A stretch of DNA of 64,000 bases from assembly GCF_004698125.1 (NCBI RefSeq), contig NZ_ML214298.1:682001-746000 (forward strand), written 5' to 3'. Source of the stretch: Halosimplex halophilum (GTDB taxonomy: Archaea > Halobacteriota > Halobacteria > Halobacteriales > Haloarculaceae). The notes below the pieces were generated by a model. That model ran no database searches. It had not been told where the DNA came from and saw only the letters and a list, made by a program, of their open reading frames with translations. The position numbers and the translations under genes were made by a program. Each line of letters starts with the position of its first letter. The first letter of the stretch is position 1. This document shows, piece by piece, positions 1 through 8,586 of this stretch.

Positions 1-123
1 GTGACGACCGAGGCCGAGGACACCGAGACCGGGACCGGTACTGAGACGCCCACGGAAACCGGGACGCCGGACGACGCCACGGACACGCCGACCGAGACCG
101 AGACGCCGACCGACGCGTCCTGA
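1..123 (+). CDS. C-terminal tail of a Thr/Glu/Asp-rich protein (5' truncated)
   Basis: Frame 1 is open from the window edge to a TGA at 121-123. The 40 visible residues are almost all Thr, Glu, Asp, Pro and Gly, with repeated T-E-T-P and T-D-T-P units. Such tails are common at the C-terminus or in linkers of haloarchaeal secreted or surface proteins. The body of the gene lies outside the window, so no function can be given. The base at position 1 happens to form GTG, but this is unlikely to be the true start. Confidence 0.6.
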   Translation: MTTEAEDTETGTGTETPTETGTPDDATDTPTETETPTDAS

Positions 124-155
124 CGGGTCCGTCCCGGCCGCCCCCGCACGGGGGG

Positions 156-914
156 TTACCCCGGACAGCCCGTCCCCCACGTCCGGTCGTCGGGGATCAC
201 GGGCACGTCGACCGAGATATCGGCGCCGTAGTCGGCGAACCGCATGTCGACCGTCGCGCTCGCGGTGTTGCCGCCCTGGCTCACCGCGAAGCGGACCGCC
301 GACCGCAGCGGTCGATTGGTCTCGGGGTCGAGCCAGACGCGGACCTCGGCGTCGTCGACGCTCGGGCCGCCCAGCAGCGAGCGGTCCCGGCGCTCCTGGT
401 ACCTCGTGAGCGCGTCCGTCGTCGGGCGGCCGACGAGCAGGACCGCCTCCCGCCCGTCGAGCGTGCGGGTGCCGTTGTGGAACAGCGACCCCGACTCCAG
501 CAGCGCCAGCTGGCGCGCGGCGGGCGTCCCCATCCGCCAGTCGTCGGCGCTCACGTTCTCGACGCCCCACATGTCCATCCCCATCGGCCCGCCGCACTGC
601 CGGTAGGCGGTCCGGTCGACGACGTAGGCCTCGTAGGCCTCGCCCTCGCGGACGGTCGTCGAGTGCATCCGACGCTCGGCGGCGTCGACGGTGCCGTTCA
701 GGCTGGCCTCGACGCGTTCGGTCCGACCGTCGGCGGTCGCGACGACCCGCAGGTCGCCGTCGAAGCGGTAGGTGTCGGTGTCGTTGACCGCCTCGCGGGC
801 GTCGGCGAGCGCCGCGACGGCGCGCTCCTCGCGGGTGTGGTCCGGCCCGAGGACGGAACACCCGGCGAGGAGGAGACAGGCGGCGACCGCGAGGTGGAGG
901 GCGGGGCGGTCCAT
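156..914 (-). CDS. Haloarchaeal lipoprotein of unknown function
   Basis: A 252-residue exported protein. Starting at the ATG at 914 gives a short signal peptide ending in the lipobox L-L-A-G-C near residue 19, so the mature protein should be lipid-anchored on the outer face of the membrane. The rest is a soluble, acidic, beta-rich sequence with a conserved-looking region Y-R-F-D-G-D near residue 50 and W-L-D-P-E-T-N-R-P-L near residue 200. This resembles the LolA/outer-membrane-lipoprotein-sorting fold seen in many haloarchaeal lipoproteins, but that is only an impression. An in-frame ATG at 941 would add nine residues before the signal peptide, so 914 is preferred. It converges with nothing and is divergent from fumC. 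Confidence 0.8.
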   Translation of the reverse strand: MDRPALHLAVAACLLLAGCSVLGPDHTREERAVAALADAREAVNDTDTYRFDGDLRVVATADGRTERVEASLNGTVDAAERRMHSTTVREGEAYEAYVVDRTAYRQCGGPMGMDMWGVENVSADDWRMGTPAARQLALLESGSLFHNGTRTLDGREAVLLVGRPTTDALTRYQERRDRSLLGGPSVDDAEVRVWLDPETNRPLRSAVRFAVSQGGNTASATVDMRFADYGADISVDVPVIPDDRTWGTGCPG

Positions 915-1054
915 ATCGACGAGGGACAGGCCGGGCGGCAAGTGTCTTGGGGCCGCGGGCGGTCCCGCGGCTCGGGGCCTGCGTCGGGGACCGGCCGGAG
1001 TCCGGGACCGGCCGCTCGGGACAGTTCTCCCGAGTGCGTGGGAGACTTCGGTGG

Positions 1055-1061
1055 CTTTTAC
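1055..1061 (+). promoter_or_regulatory. TATA-like box of fumC
   Basis: An AT-rich heptamer (CTTTTAC) in otherwise GC-rich DNA, centred 28 nt before the fumC ATG. This is the spacing expected for a leaderless haloarchaeal transcript. Confidence 0.55.
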
Positions 1062-1085
1062 GCCTCTCGAATCGACGCTTCGACC

Positions 1086-2498
1086 ATGTCAGACGAGGAA
1101 TTCCGCACGGAGGAGGACAGCCTCGGCGAGATGCAGGTCCCGGCCGACGCCTACTGGGGCGCCCAGACCCAGCGCGCCGTCGAGAACTTCCCGATCAGCG
1201 AGGAGACGTTCGGGCGCCGCTTCGTCCGGGCGCTCGGCGTCGTCAAGAAGGCTGCGGCCCAGGCCAACGACGACCTCGGGCTGGTCGAGACCGAGAAGGC
1301 CGAGGCGATCGTGGAGGCGGCCGACGAGGTTATCGCCGGCGAACACGACGACCAGTTCCCGGTCGACGTGTTCCAGACCGGCTCGGGCACCTCCTCGAAC
1401 ATGAACGCCAACGAGGTCATCGCCAACCGCGCCACCGAGATCTACGGCGGCGAGATCGGTTCTCGTACTATTCACCCCAACGACCACGTCAACTACGGCC
1501 AGTCGTCCAACGACGTGATCCCGACCGCGATGCACGTCGCATCCCTCGAAGCGGTCGAGAACGACGTGCTCCCGGCGCTGTCGACGCTCGCCGACGCCCT
1601 CGGCGAGAAAGAGGACGAGTTCGACGACGTGGTCAAGACCGGCCGCACCCACCTCCAGGACGCCACCCCCATCACGCTCGGCCAGGAGTTCTCGGGCTAC
1701 CGCACCCAGATCGAGAAGGGGATCGACCGCGTCGAGGGCGTCCGCGACCACCTGAGCGAACTCGCGCTGGGCGGCACCGCCGTCGGCACGGGCCTGAACA
1801 CCCACCCGGAGTTCCCCGCGACGGCCGCCGAGTACATCAGCGAGGAGACGGGCATCGAGTTCCGCGAGGCCGACAACCACTTCGAGGCCCAGGCCGCCCA
1901 CGACGCCATGTCCGAGGCCCACGGCGCCCTGCGGACCGTGGCCGGCTCGCTGAACAAGATCGCCAACGACCTGCGGCTGCTGGCCTCCGGTCCGCGCAAC
2001 GGCCTCGGCGAGATCGACCAGCCCGAAAATCAGCCCGGCTCCTCGATCATGCCCGGGAAGATCAACCCCGTCGTGGCGGAGGCCGTGAATCAGGTCCACA
2101 AACAGGTCGTCGGCAACGACGCCGCGGTCTCCGCGGGCGCGGCGGAGGGCCAGATCGACCTCAACCTCTACAAGCCTATCCTGGCGAACAACTTCCTGCA
2201 GTCGGCGCGGCTGATTTCCAATGGCAGCGAGGTGTTCGCCGAGAAGTTCGTCGCGAAACTCGAAGCCGACCGCGAGCACTGCGAGGAGCGCGTCCAGCAG
2301 TCGATGGCGCTGGCGACCGCGCTGAACCCCGCCATCGGCTACGACAAGGCCAGCAAGGTCGCCAAACAGGCGATGGCCGAGGGCAAGACCATCAAGGAGG
2401 TCGTCGTCGCGGAGGGGTACCTGAGCGAGGCGGAGGCCGACGAGGTGCTCGACCCGGCGAAGATGACCGAGCGGGTCATCCTGGGCGACGAGGAGTAA
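1086..2498 (+). CDS. fumC: Fumarate hydratase, class II
   Basis: A 470-residue cytosolic enzyme of the TCA cycle that interconverts fumarate and L-malate. It is full length for the class II (iron-independent, homotetrameric) family. The signature loop G-S-S-I-M-P-G-K-I-N-P is at residues 318-328. Other conserved segments visible are G-S-G-T-S-S-N-M-N-A-N-E near residue 100, the S-S-N-D motif near 140, and the G-R-T-H-L-Q-D-A-T-P-I segment near 188. The frame is open far upstream, but homologues begin at M-S-D-E-E, and the TATA-like box at 1055 fits this ATG. The 3' end overlaps the convergent lipoprotein gene by 23 bp. Confidence 0.97.
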   Translation: MSDEEFRTEEDSLGEMQVPADAYWGAQTQRAVENFPISEETFGRRFVRALGVVKKAAAQANDDLGLVETEKAEAIVEAADEVIAGEHDDQFPVDVFQTGSGTSSNMNANEVIANRATEIYGGEIGSRTIHPNDHVNYGQSSNDVIPTAMHVASLEAVENDVLPALSTLADALGEKEDEFDDVVKTGRTHLQDATPITLGQEFSGYRTQIEKGIDRVEGVRDHLSELALGGTAVGTGLNTHPEFPATAAEYISEETGIEFREADNHFEAQAAHDAMSEAHGALRTVAGSLNKIANDLRLLASGPRNGLGEIDQPENQPGSSIMPGKINPVVAEAVNQVHKQVVGNDAAVSAGAAEGQIDLNLYKPILANNFLQSARLISNGSEVFAEKFVAKLEADREHCEERVQQSMALATALNPAIGYDKASKVAKQAMAEGKTIKEVVVAEGYLSEAEADEVLDPAKMTERVILGDEE

Positions 2499-3399
2499 CG
2501 AGCCGACCGGTCGCGGTAGTAGTCGCGGTCCCGGCGGTGGTCGTCGGGGCGGTCGCCGCGGAGCGGTTTTCCCCGCCGACGGCGGCCCGCGCCTCGGGCA
2601 GCCAGTCGGGCGGCGAGACCGAGACGTTTCCGACCCGGCGGTAGGCGTACTCGTACTCGACGCGGGTCGGGGTCCCGCGGCGCTCGGTGGTGTAGGTGAC
2701 CGAGAGCCGGCGGACGAACCCGTCGGGGGTGACGACGGCGCCGACGGAGTAGTTGGCGGCGTACTCGCCGTCGACGACGCCGGCGCCGCGGCTCTCGACC
2801 CAGTAGCGCCGCTCGCCGTCGACCCCGCCGACCGACACGGACGCGTTCCGGAGCGACAGGTACGACTGGACGCGGTTGGCGGCGACCAGCGCGAGGACCT
2901 GGCTGTCGTTCGTGGCGGGACGGGCGCGGTAGATGGGTCCGTCGGCGTCCGCCTCGCGGACGTAGCGGGTGTCGCCGTCGGCGTAGCGGTCGATCGCCGG
3001 CCGGTAAGTGAGCGTGAGCCCGGTCCAGACCACCCGCCGCGAGCGGCTCCAGCGGTAGGTGTCGCCGTCCTCCAGCCGGACCGTCCTGGTGCGGTTCCGG
3101 GCGACCGTCCAGTTACCGTCGCCGGCGGCCGTCAGCGTCCGCCGGCGCTCGGTCCAGACGTACGACCGGCCGGAGACCGCCCGGACGTGGGCGGCGGCGA
3201 GCGCGCCCGGGCTGATGGTCCCGCGTGTCATCACGCCCGGCGGGAGCGGCGAGGGCGCGGCCGTGTCCGTCGGCGCGGTCGTCGGCACCGGCGCCGGCGT
3301 CAGCGTCTCGGCGGGCCCCTCCGGGTTGCCCCCGTCGGCGACGATCGAACAGCCCGCGAGGGCGACGAGGGCGACGACGACCACCGCGCGCCCGTCCAT
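2476..3399 (-). CDS. Haloarchaeal lipoprotein of unknown function
   Basis: A 307-residue predicted lipoprotein. From the ATG at 3399 the N-terminus is a short hydrophobic signal ending in L-A-G-C near residue 16, followed by a Thr/Pro/Ala linker and a soluble domain. The domain contains Y-R-W-S-R-S, tyrosine-rich strands, and a penultimate segment with W-L-P-E. Its layout resembles the lipoprotein at 156-914 (secreted, beta-rich), so the two genes around fumC may belong to one broad family. The upstream in-frame ATG at 3426 would put nine residues before the signal. The 3' end overlaps fumC by 23 bp, tail to tail. Confidence 0.8.
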   Translation of the reverse strand: MDGRAVVVVALVALAGCSIVADGGNPEGPAETLTPAPVPTTAPTDTAAPSPLPPGVMTRGTISPGALAAAHVRAVSGRSYVWTERRRTLTAAGDGNWTVARNRTRTVRLEDGDTYRWSRSRRVVWTGLTLTYRPAIDRYADGDTRYVREADADGPIYRARPATNDSQVLALVAANRVQSYLSLRNASVSVGGVDGERRYWVESRGAGVVDGEYAANYSVGAVVTPDGFVRRLSVTYTTERRGTPTRVEYEYAYRRVGNVSVSPPDWLPEARAAVGGENRSAATAPTTTAGTATTTATGRLVTPRRPG

Positions 3400-3462
3400 G
3401 GCCGCGGCTACGGCCCGGACCGGCAAAACACCTCGGCGCGGGTGTCGGCTCCTCGGCCGGGC

Positions 3463-3642
3463 TCACCGACCGAACCGGTACACGAGACGATGCCCCACGT
3501 ACGCGGTCGCCGCCCCGATCACCGCGGCCGCGAGCAGATTCCCGGGCGTGAACGGCGTCAGGCTGGCGACGACCGTCCCGGCGACCGCACCGACCGCACC
3601 GCCGACCGCGCCGGCGGTGTCGTCGTAGTCGGTTTCGCTCAT
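3463..3642 (-). CDS. Small membrane protein, 59 aa, translationally coupled
   Basis: A 59-residue protein starting M-S-E-T-D-Y-D-D, then a Gly/Ala-rich hydrophobic stretch (about residues 10-30) and a second hydrophobic segment (about 36-52), ending R-L-V-Y-R-F-G-R. The ATG overlaps the stop of the upstream 65-aa gene in an ATGA tetranucleotide (3639-3642), which points to translational coupling. A longer open frame continues upstream, but its composition there is that of the neighbouring gene in another frame. Function unknown. Confidence 0.65.
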   Translation of the reverse strand: MSETDYDDTAGAVGGAVGAVAGTVVASLTPFTPGNLLAAAVIGAATAYVGHRLVYRFGR

Positions 3643-3836
3643 TCGAACTCCCACCCGAAGTACCGATAGACCGGGTACACGGACGCGAACTGGCAGACGA
3701 GGACGAGATTGAAGAATATCATCATCTGCGGGAACTCCGCGGGGTACCCCAGCACCACGTAGATGCTGTACGCGGTCAGTATCCCCCACACCGAGGCGAC
3801 GAACGTTATCAGCCGCTTCCTGATCGATTCCGGCAT
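3639..3836 (-). CDS. Small two-helix membrane protein, 65 aa
   Basis: A 65-residue protein with a basic N-terminus (M-P-E-S-I-R-K-R) and two hydrophobic helices at about residues 9-29 and 37-58. A short acidic C-terminus ends W-E-F-E. It shares a 4-nt overlap with the following 59-aa membrane gene, so the two are probably one operon and may form a small complex. An AT-rich segment (TTTACAC read on the minus strand) lies about 35 nt upstream of the ATG. I do not recognise the family. Confidence 0.7.
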   Translation of the reverse strand: MPESIRKRLITFVASVWGILTAYSIYVVLGYPAEFPQMMIFFNLVLVCQFASVYPVYRYFGWEFE

Positions 3837-3979
3837 CGTACGGGCACGTCGGAAGTGATTCCGTGTGTGTAAATCCTTTCCGTTGACTCGTCAGCGGTTC
3901 CGTCGCGGTCGGGCGTCCCGAACGCGGGCGTCCCGGGCGATCCGATCCCGCGACCGCGGCGAACCGTCGAGACGGAGTC

Positions 3980-3987
3980 CTTTTTGT
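3980..3987 (+). promoter_or_regulatory. TATA-like box of gatE
   Basis: A T-run (CTTTTTGT) centred about 27 nt before the gatE ATG in GC-rich DNA, consistent with a leaderless transcript. Confidence 0.45.
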
Positions 3988-4010
3988 CCACCCGGTCGCA
4001 GACACGCCCA

Positions 4011-5885
4011 ATGAGCGACGCCGACTACGACTACGAGGACCTGGGGCTGGTGGCAGGACTCGAAATCCACCAGCAGCTGGACACGGCGACCAAGCTGTTC
4101 TGCCCGTGTCCGACGGAGCTCAGGGAGCCGGAGGAGTCCGAGCGGACCTTCACCCGGTATCTCCACCCGACCAAGAGCGAACTCGGGGAGATCGACGAGG
4201 CCGCCCTGGAGGAGAGCATGGTCGACCGGGAGTTCGAGTACCTCTCCTACGACACCACCTGTCTCGTCGAGGAGGACGACGAGCCGCCGGGCCGCGTCGA
4301 CCGCGAGGCGATGGACGTGGCCATGGAGATCGCCCAGCTGCTCGACGCCAGCGTCGTCGACCAGGTCCACGTCATGCGGAAGATCGTCGTCGACGGGTCG
4401 AACACCACGGGCTTCCAGCGGACGATGCGCGTCGCCGGCGAGGGCGCCATCGAGACCGACGAGGGCCAGGTCCGCATCGAGGACCTCATGCTAGAGGAGG
4501 AGTCCGCCCAGCGCGTCGAAGAGACCGACTCGGGGGTCCGCTACTCGCTCGACCGGCTGGGCATCCCGCTGGTGGAGATCGGGACCAAGCCGGACATCCG
4601 CTCGCCCGAGCAGGCCCGCGACGCCGCCGAGCGCATCGGGATGTTGCTGCGCTCGACCGGCCAGGTCAAGCGCGGCTTAGGTACTATTCGCCAGGACGTG
4701 AACGTCTCCATCGCCGAGGGCGCCCGCGTCGAGATCAAGGGCGTCCAGAGCCTCGACGACATCGACGACATCGTCCGCAACGAGGTCCGCCGGCAGGTCG
4801 AACTGCTCGATATCGCCGCCGAACTTGACGACCGCGACGCCGCGGTCGGCGAGCCACAGGACGTGACCGAGGTCTTCGCGGACACCGACTCGGGCGTCAT
4901 CGGCGGCGCGCTCTCCGACGGCGGGAACGTCATGGCAGTCCGCCTGGCGGGGTTCGACGGGCTCGTCGGCCGGGAGATCCAGCCCGACCGGCGGCTCGGC
5001 ACGGAGTTCTCGGACCACGCCAAACGGCACGGCGCCGGCGGCATCTTCCACACCGACGAACTCCCCGCCTACGGCGTGACGGACGAGGAGGTCGAGGCCC
5101 TGCGGGAGGCGGTCGACGCGGGACCGGAGGACGCGGTCGCGCTGGTCGCCGACGACCCGGAGACGACGGCACTGGCGATCGAGGCGGTCGTCGACCGGGC
5201 CGAGGTGGCGACGGACGAGGTGCCCGAGGAGACCCGCGACGCCAACGAGGACGGGACGACCCGCTACCTGCGGCCGCTGCCGGGCGCGGCGCGGATGTAC
5301 CCCGAGACGGACGTGCCGCCGGTCGAACCGGACCCCAGTGAGGTCGACCAGCCCGAACTCCTCACGGAGAAGGTCGACCGCTACGAGAGCGAGTTTGGCC
5401 TCGACGCCGGCCTCGCCGAGCAGGTCGCCTACGGCGAGTACATGCCGCTGTTCGAGCGGGTCGTCGACGAGGGCGTCGACCCGACGCTGGCGGCGACGAC
5501 CTTCGAGTCGACCCTGACCGAGTTGCGCCGCGACGACGTGGCCGTCGGGAACCTGACCGACGACCACCTCGCCGACGCGCTCGCGCTGGTCGACGGCGGC
5601 GAGGTCCCCCAGGAGGGGCTGGACGACCTCCTGCGGGCGCTGGCGTCCGAGCCCGGTCTCACGGCCGAGGAAGCGGTCGAGCGGGAGGACCTCGGCGGCG
5701 TCGGCGAGGACGAGGTGCGCGAGGCGGTCGTGCGCGTCGTCGAGCGCAACGCCGAACAGGTCGAGGAAGAAGGGATGGGCGCGTTCTCCGGGCTGATGGG
5801 CGAGTGCATGGGTGAACTCCGCGGGAAGGCGGACGGCGACACGGTGAGCAGCGTCCTCCGCGAGGAGATCCAGGAGCGGGCATAG
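4011..5885 (+). CDS. gatE: Glu-tRNA(Gln) amidotransferase subunit E
   Basis: A 624-residue subunit of the archaeal GatDE amidotransferase. GatDE converts misacylated Glu-tRNA(Gln) to Gln-tRNA(Gln), with GatD supplying ammonia. The N-terminal GatB/E catalytic domain begins G-L-E-I-H-Q-Q-L, with the cysteines C-P-C-P at about residues 33-36 and the N-T-T-G-F-Q-R motif near 135. The length exceeds bacterial GatB (about 480 residues) by the GAD insertion (near residues 280-400) typical of GatE. The helical tail domain (YqeY-like) contains M-G-E-C-M-G-E-L-R-G-K at the end. gatD is not in the window. The ATG of the next gene directly follows the stop, so co-transcription is likely. Confidence 0.96.
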   Translation: MSDADYDYEDLGLVAGLEIHQQLDTATKLFCPCPTELREPEESERTFTRYLHPTKSELGEIDEAALEESMVDREFEYLSYDTTCLVEEDDEPPGRVDREAMDVAMEIAQLLDASVVDQVHVMRKIVVDGSNTTGFQRTMRVAGEGAIETDEGQVRIEDLMLEEESAQRVEETDSGVRYSLDRLGIPLVEIGTKPDIRSPEQARDAAERIGMLLRSTGQVKRGLGTIRQDVNVSIAEGARVEIKGVQSLDDIDDIVRNEVRRQVELLDIAAELDDRDAAVGEPQDVTEVFADTDSGVIGGALSDGGNVMAVRLAGFDGLVGREIQPDRRLGTEFSDHAKRHGAGGIFHTDELPAYGVTDEEVEALREAVDAGPEDAVALVADDPETTALAIEAVVDRAEVATDEVPEETRDANEDGTTRYLRPLPGAARMYPETDVPPVEPDPSEVDQPELLTEKVDRYESEFGLDAGLAEQVAYGEYMPLFERVVDEGVDPTLAATTFESTLTELRRDDVAVGNLTDDHLADALALVDGGEVPQEGLDDLLRALASEPGLTAEEAVEREDLGGVGEDEVREAVVRVVERNAEQVEEEGMGAFSGLMGECMGELRGKADGDTVSSVLREEIQERA

Positions 5886-6887
5886 ATGGACGCGACCCGG
5901 CGCCGCGGGCTGGCCGCGCTCGTCGCGACGGTCCTGCTGGGAGCGGCGACGCTGGCGCTGGCGTCGGTGCCGCCGCGGCCGCTCCGGAGCGTTGTCACGC
6001 TCGTCGGGTCGCTGGGGCTGCGGGTGGCGACCGACTGGCTGGCCGTCGTCGCGCTGCTCGCGCTGGCCGAGCGGGTCGCGGCCGGCGGGGAGTCGGTGAC
6101 GCGGTCGAGCGTCGCGCGGCTGACCGCGGCCGTCTTCGTCGGCGCGGTCGCCATCGAGGTGTCGCCGCTCGCGCGGCTGGTCGCCGCGCCCGACCCGGTC
6201 GCGAGCGCCGCCGTCGCCGAGGGCGCGGCGGACGCGGTCCAGAGCGGGCTGTTCGCGGCCGCCCTCGTCGCCGCGACGGCGGCGGGCGGCGCGGCGCTCC
6301 GCGAGGCGCTCGGCGACGACGCCCGGTCGGGGCTCCCCGTGGCGCCGACCGAGCGGCGGCTCCCCCGGGTCGAGCCGCGGGCGGTCGTCCGGGTCGCGCA
6401 GGTGCTCGGGGTCGCCGCGGCGCTGTGGCTGGGCGTCGAACTCGCGACGCGGCTGGCGCTGGGGGTCCCGTACTTCTGGCTGGCGGTCGCCGACGGCGCC
6501 GTGGCGGCGCTGGGCGGCGCCGTCGACTACGGCGTGCTGGCGGTCGCCGGCCTCGTCCTCGCGGTCGACGGCGCGGACGCCCGGACGGTCGTCGGCGGGA
6601 CGGCCGTCGTCTGGCTGGCGCTCGTCGTCGGCGGCATCGCGGTCGCGGTCCTGAGCGCGGGGCTCGGCGTGGTGCTCGTCGGCGCGACGGCGACGCCGAT
6701 GGGCGCCGTCGAGGCCGCCGGGATGGGGCTGTGGCCCGCGCCGGACTCGTGGACGCAACTGCTCGCGACCGGCACCTTCCTCGCCGGCGCGGCCGGGCTG
6801 TCGGTCGTCCAGCGGACCGTCTCCGCGTCCGGATCCGGGGGCCGCGGGCCCGAGTCGCCGGTCGACGAGTCCCGCTCGCCCCGATGA
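5886..6887 (+). CDS. Polytopic membrane protein of unknown function
   Basis: A 333-residue hydrophobic protein, Ala/Val/Leu-rich, with roughly eight membrane segments. The C-terminal 25 residues are hydrophilic (Gly, Ser, Arg). The ATG abuts the gatE stop codon with no gap, and its own stop overlaps the ATG of the next gene (ATGA at 6884-6887). It is therefore the middle gene of a tight three-gene unit. No motif identifies it. The function is unlikely to be related to tRNA amidation, since read-through operons of this kind are common in haloarchaea. Confidence 0.75.
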   Translation: MDATRRRGLAALVATVLLGAATLALASVPPRPLRSVVTLVGSLGLRVATDWLAVVALLALAERVAAGGESVTRSSVARLTAAVFVGAVAIEVSPLARLVAAPDPVASAAVAEGAADAVQSGLFAAALVAATAAGGAALREALGDDARSGLPVAPTERRLPRVEPRAVVRVAQVLGVAAALWLGVELATRLALGVPYFWLAVADGAVAALGGAVDYGVLAVAGLVLAVDGADARTVVGGTAVVWLALVVGGIAVAVLSAGLGVVLVGATATPMGAVEAAGMGLWPAPDSWTQLLATGTFLAGAAGLSVVQRTVSASGSGGRGPESPVDESRSPR

Positions 6888-7318
6888 AGTCCGGCGCCCA
6901 CGCCGCGATATCGCTGGTCGTCGCCGCCGGGGCGCTCGCTCTCACGACGCCGCCGATACCCGCGTGGGCGGTCGTCGCCCTCGCGCTCGCCGCCGGCGTC
7001 GGGATCGACTTCGACCACTTCCTGCTGGCGTGGTACAACACCGGGAGCCTGGCGCCGGTCCGCCGCTGTCTCCGCGACCCGCGGATCGTCGTCGCCGCGC
7101 AGGACGAGATCTTCGACGAGGGGTCGGTCGGCGCGCTGAACCGGCTGCTGAGTCACGTCGTCATCGGCGGTCTCGTCGTGCCGCCGCTGTGGCTCCGATA
7201 CCCGTACGTCGCCGGCCTGGTCGCCGCCGCCCTGTACGCCCACGTCCTCGCCGACCTCGTCTCGACGGCGCGGTGGGGCGTGGTCGTCGAGCGCTCGGCG
7301 ACCGACCGGGAGCGGTGA
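6884..7318 (+). CDS. Membrane protein with G-I-D-F-D-H motif (YdjM-like metal-dependent hydrolase family, tentative)
   Basis: A 144-residue membrane protein. The N-terminus (M-K-S-G-A-H-A-A-I-S) and the G-I-D-F-D-H-F motif near residue 43, followed by further histidines (near residues 85 and 120), recall the inner-membrane metal-dependent hydrolase family (YdjM/DUF457). Those proteins have a similar H-x(n)-D-x-D-H layout. Three hydrophobic segments are visible. The start codon lies within the ATGA overlap with the upstream gene. Family assignment is tentative and no activity is claimed. Confidence 0.7.
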   Translation: MKSGAHAAISLVVAAGALALTTPPIPAWAVVALALAAGVGIDFDHFLLAWYNTGSLAPVRRCLRDPRIVVAAQDEIFDEGSVGALNRLLSHVVIGGLVVPPLWLRYPYVAGLVAAALYAHVLADLVSTARWGVVVERSATDRER

Positions 7319-7358
7319 CGGCGGCCTCGGCCGCCATCCCTCCCCGGACACCGGTCGG

Positions 7359-8459
7359 TCACAGGTCGACCCTGGCGTCTTTGATCGCGTCGGTCTGCTC
7401 GCGGTGCCACTCGGCGTCGGCCCACATCCCCTCGAACTGCGGGCCGCAGAAGTTGCTCGTCGAGATCGCCGCCCAGCGGCCGGTCTCGGCGGCCCTGCGG
7501 GCCCCGAACGCACAGACCTCCTTGATCCACGCCCAGTCGAGGCCGGGCCAGTCCTTGTAGTGGATGAGCGCCCACGACTCCGTGGTCGCGAGCGGCAGGC
7601 CCGTCTCGCGGGACCACTCCGCGGCGGCGTTGACGGCATCGCCGAGCTGTTCCTGCCAGTAGGTCGGTTCGTTGCGGTACCGGTCCTCGGCCTCGTCGAC
7701 CACCCACTCGTAGTGGCCGTCGCTGTCGATGTCGCCCCCGTCGCGCTCCCAGTCGTAGTAGCGGGTGGCGTTCATCAGCCAGACGTGCGGTTCGAGCAGG
7801 TCCATCTCCGCGGCGGGCTCGCGGCCCCACGTGTCGGGGTCGACCGTCTCCGAGAGGCAGTACTCCTGGTCGGGGTATGCCTCGCGCACGCCGGCGATCG
7901 AGTCGTCGATCCACCGCCGGCCCGCCGGCGAGTCCCGCGGCGTCCGGTGGTCGTCGTCGGGGTCGTTGAAATAGGGCGCCCACTGCGGGAGCGGGAACTC
8001 GTTGCACAGATCGACCCAGCACAGCGCGTCGAGCAGCCCCGCGTCGGCGATCCGGTCCAGCGTGTCGACCCACACCGACGCGAGGTCCGCGGGCGTCCGG
8101 ATACCCAGGCGCGCCTCGGTTTCGTCCTCGCGGAACCACGACGAGAGCGCGACGGCGATGTCGCGGTCGGCGCAGGCGCCGACGAACTCCGTCAGGGCGG
8201 GCGTCACCTCGACGCGGCAGGTCGCGGGCGCGCCCCAGTCGCAGGCGTCGAAAGCGGGCGGGAGCGTCCACTCCCGGTCGGGGTCCGTGGCGACGAGGTG
8301 CGGGTAGGCGTCGATCCGGACGGCGTCGTACCCCCGCTCGGCGAGCTCGTCGAGCGCGCGATTCCAGTCCTCGTAGCCGCCGCCGGGGTAGCGCCGCTCC
8401 AGCCAAGAGAAGTCCCACATCGCGATCGCCAGCGGCGAGTCGCGGCCCGCGAGCGTCAT
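7359..8459 (-). CDS. Cellulase-like (GH5-type) glycoside hydrolase
   Basis: A 366-residue protein with the look of a (beta/alpha)8 clan A glycoside hydrolase. It starts with W-D-F-S-W-L-E-R-R-Y-P-G-G-G and has R-I-D-A-Y-P-H near residue 58. C-W-V-D-L-C-N-E-F-P near residue 155 (N-E being the typical acid/base pair) and A-T-T-E-S-W-A-L near residue 300 (candidate nucleophile Glu) complete the set. No signal peptide is present, so it should act in the cytoplasm. The substrate is unknown. A second, divergent protein of this type is encoded at 60818-61870. The ATG at 8459 is preferred over 8483 because the latter only adds a basic tail. Confidence 0.8.
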   Translation of the reverse strand: MTLAGRDSPLAIAMWDFSWLERRYPGGGYEDWNRALDELAERGYDAVRIDAYPHLVATDPDREWTLPPAFDACDWGAPATCRVEVTPALTEFVGACADRDIAVALSSWFREDETEARLGIRTPADLASVWVDTLDRIADAGLLDALCWVDLCNEFPLPQWAPYFNDPDDDHRTPRDSPAGRRWIDDSIAGVREAYPDQEYCLSETVDPDTWGREPAAEMDLLEPHVWLMNATRYYDWERDGGDIDSDGHYEWVVDEAEDRYRNEPTYWQEQLGDAVNAAAEWSRETGLPLATTESWALIHYKDWPGLDWAWIKEVCAFGARRAAETGRWAAISTSNFCGPQFEGMWADAEWHREQTDAIKDARVDL

Positions 8460-8586
8460 GGGATCCGGTCGACGCCGCCGCACTTAGTCGTGTCTCCGGG
8501 TCGGTCCGTCCGTCGGGCTCGGCACCGTCCGTCCACCCGGGTCGATCCGTTCGTCCACCTGGGTCGATCCGTTCGTCCGCTCGGGC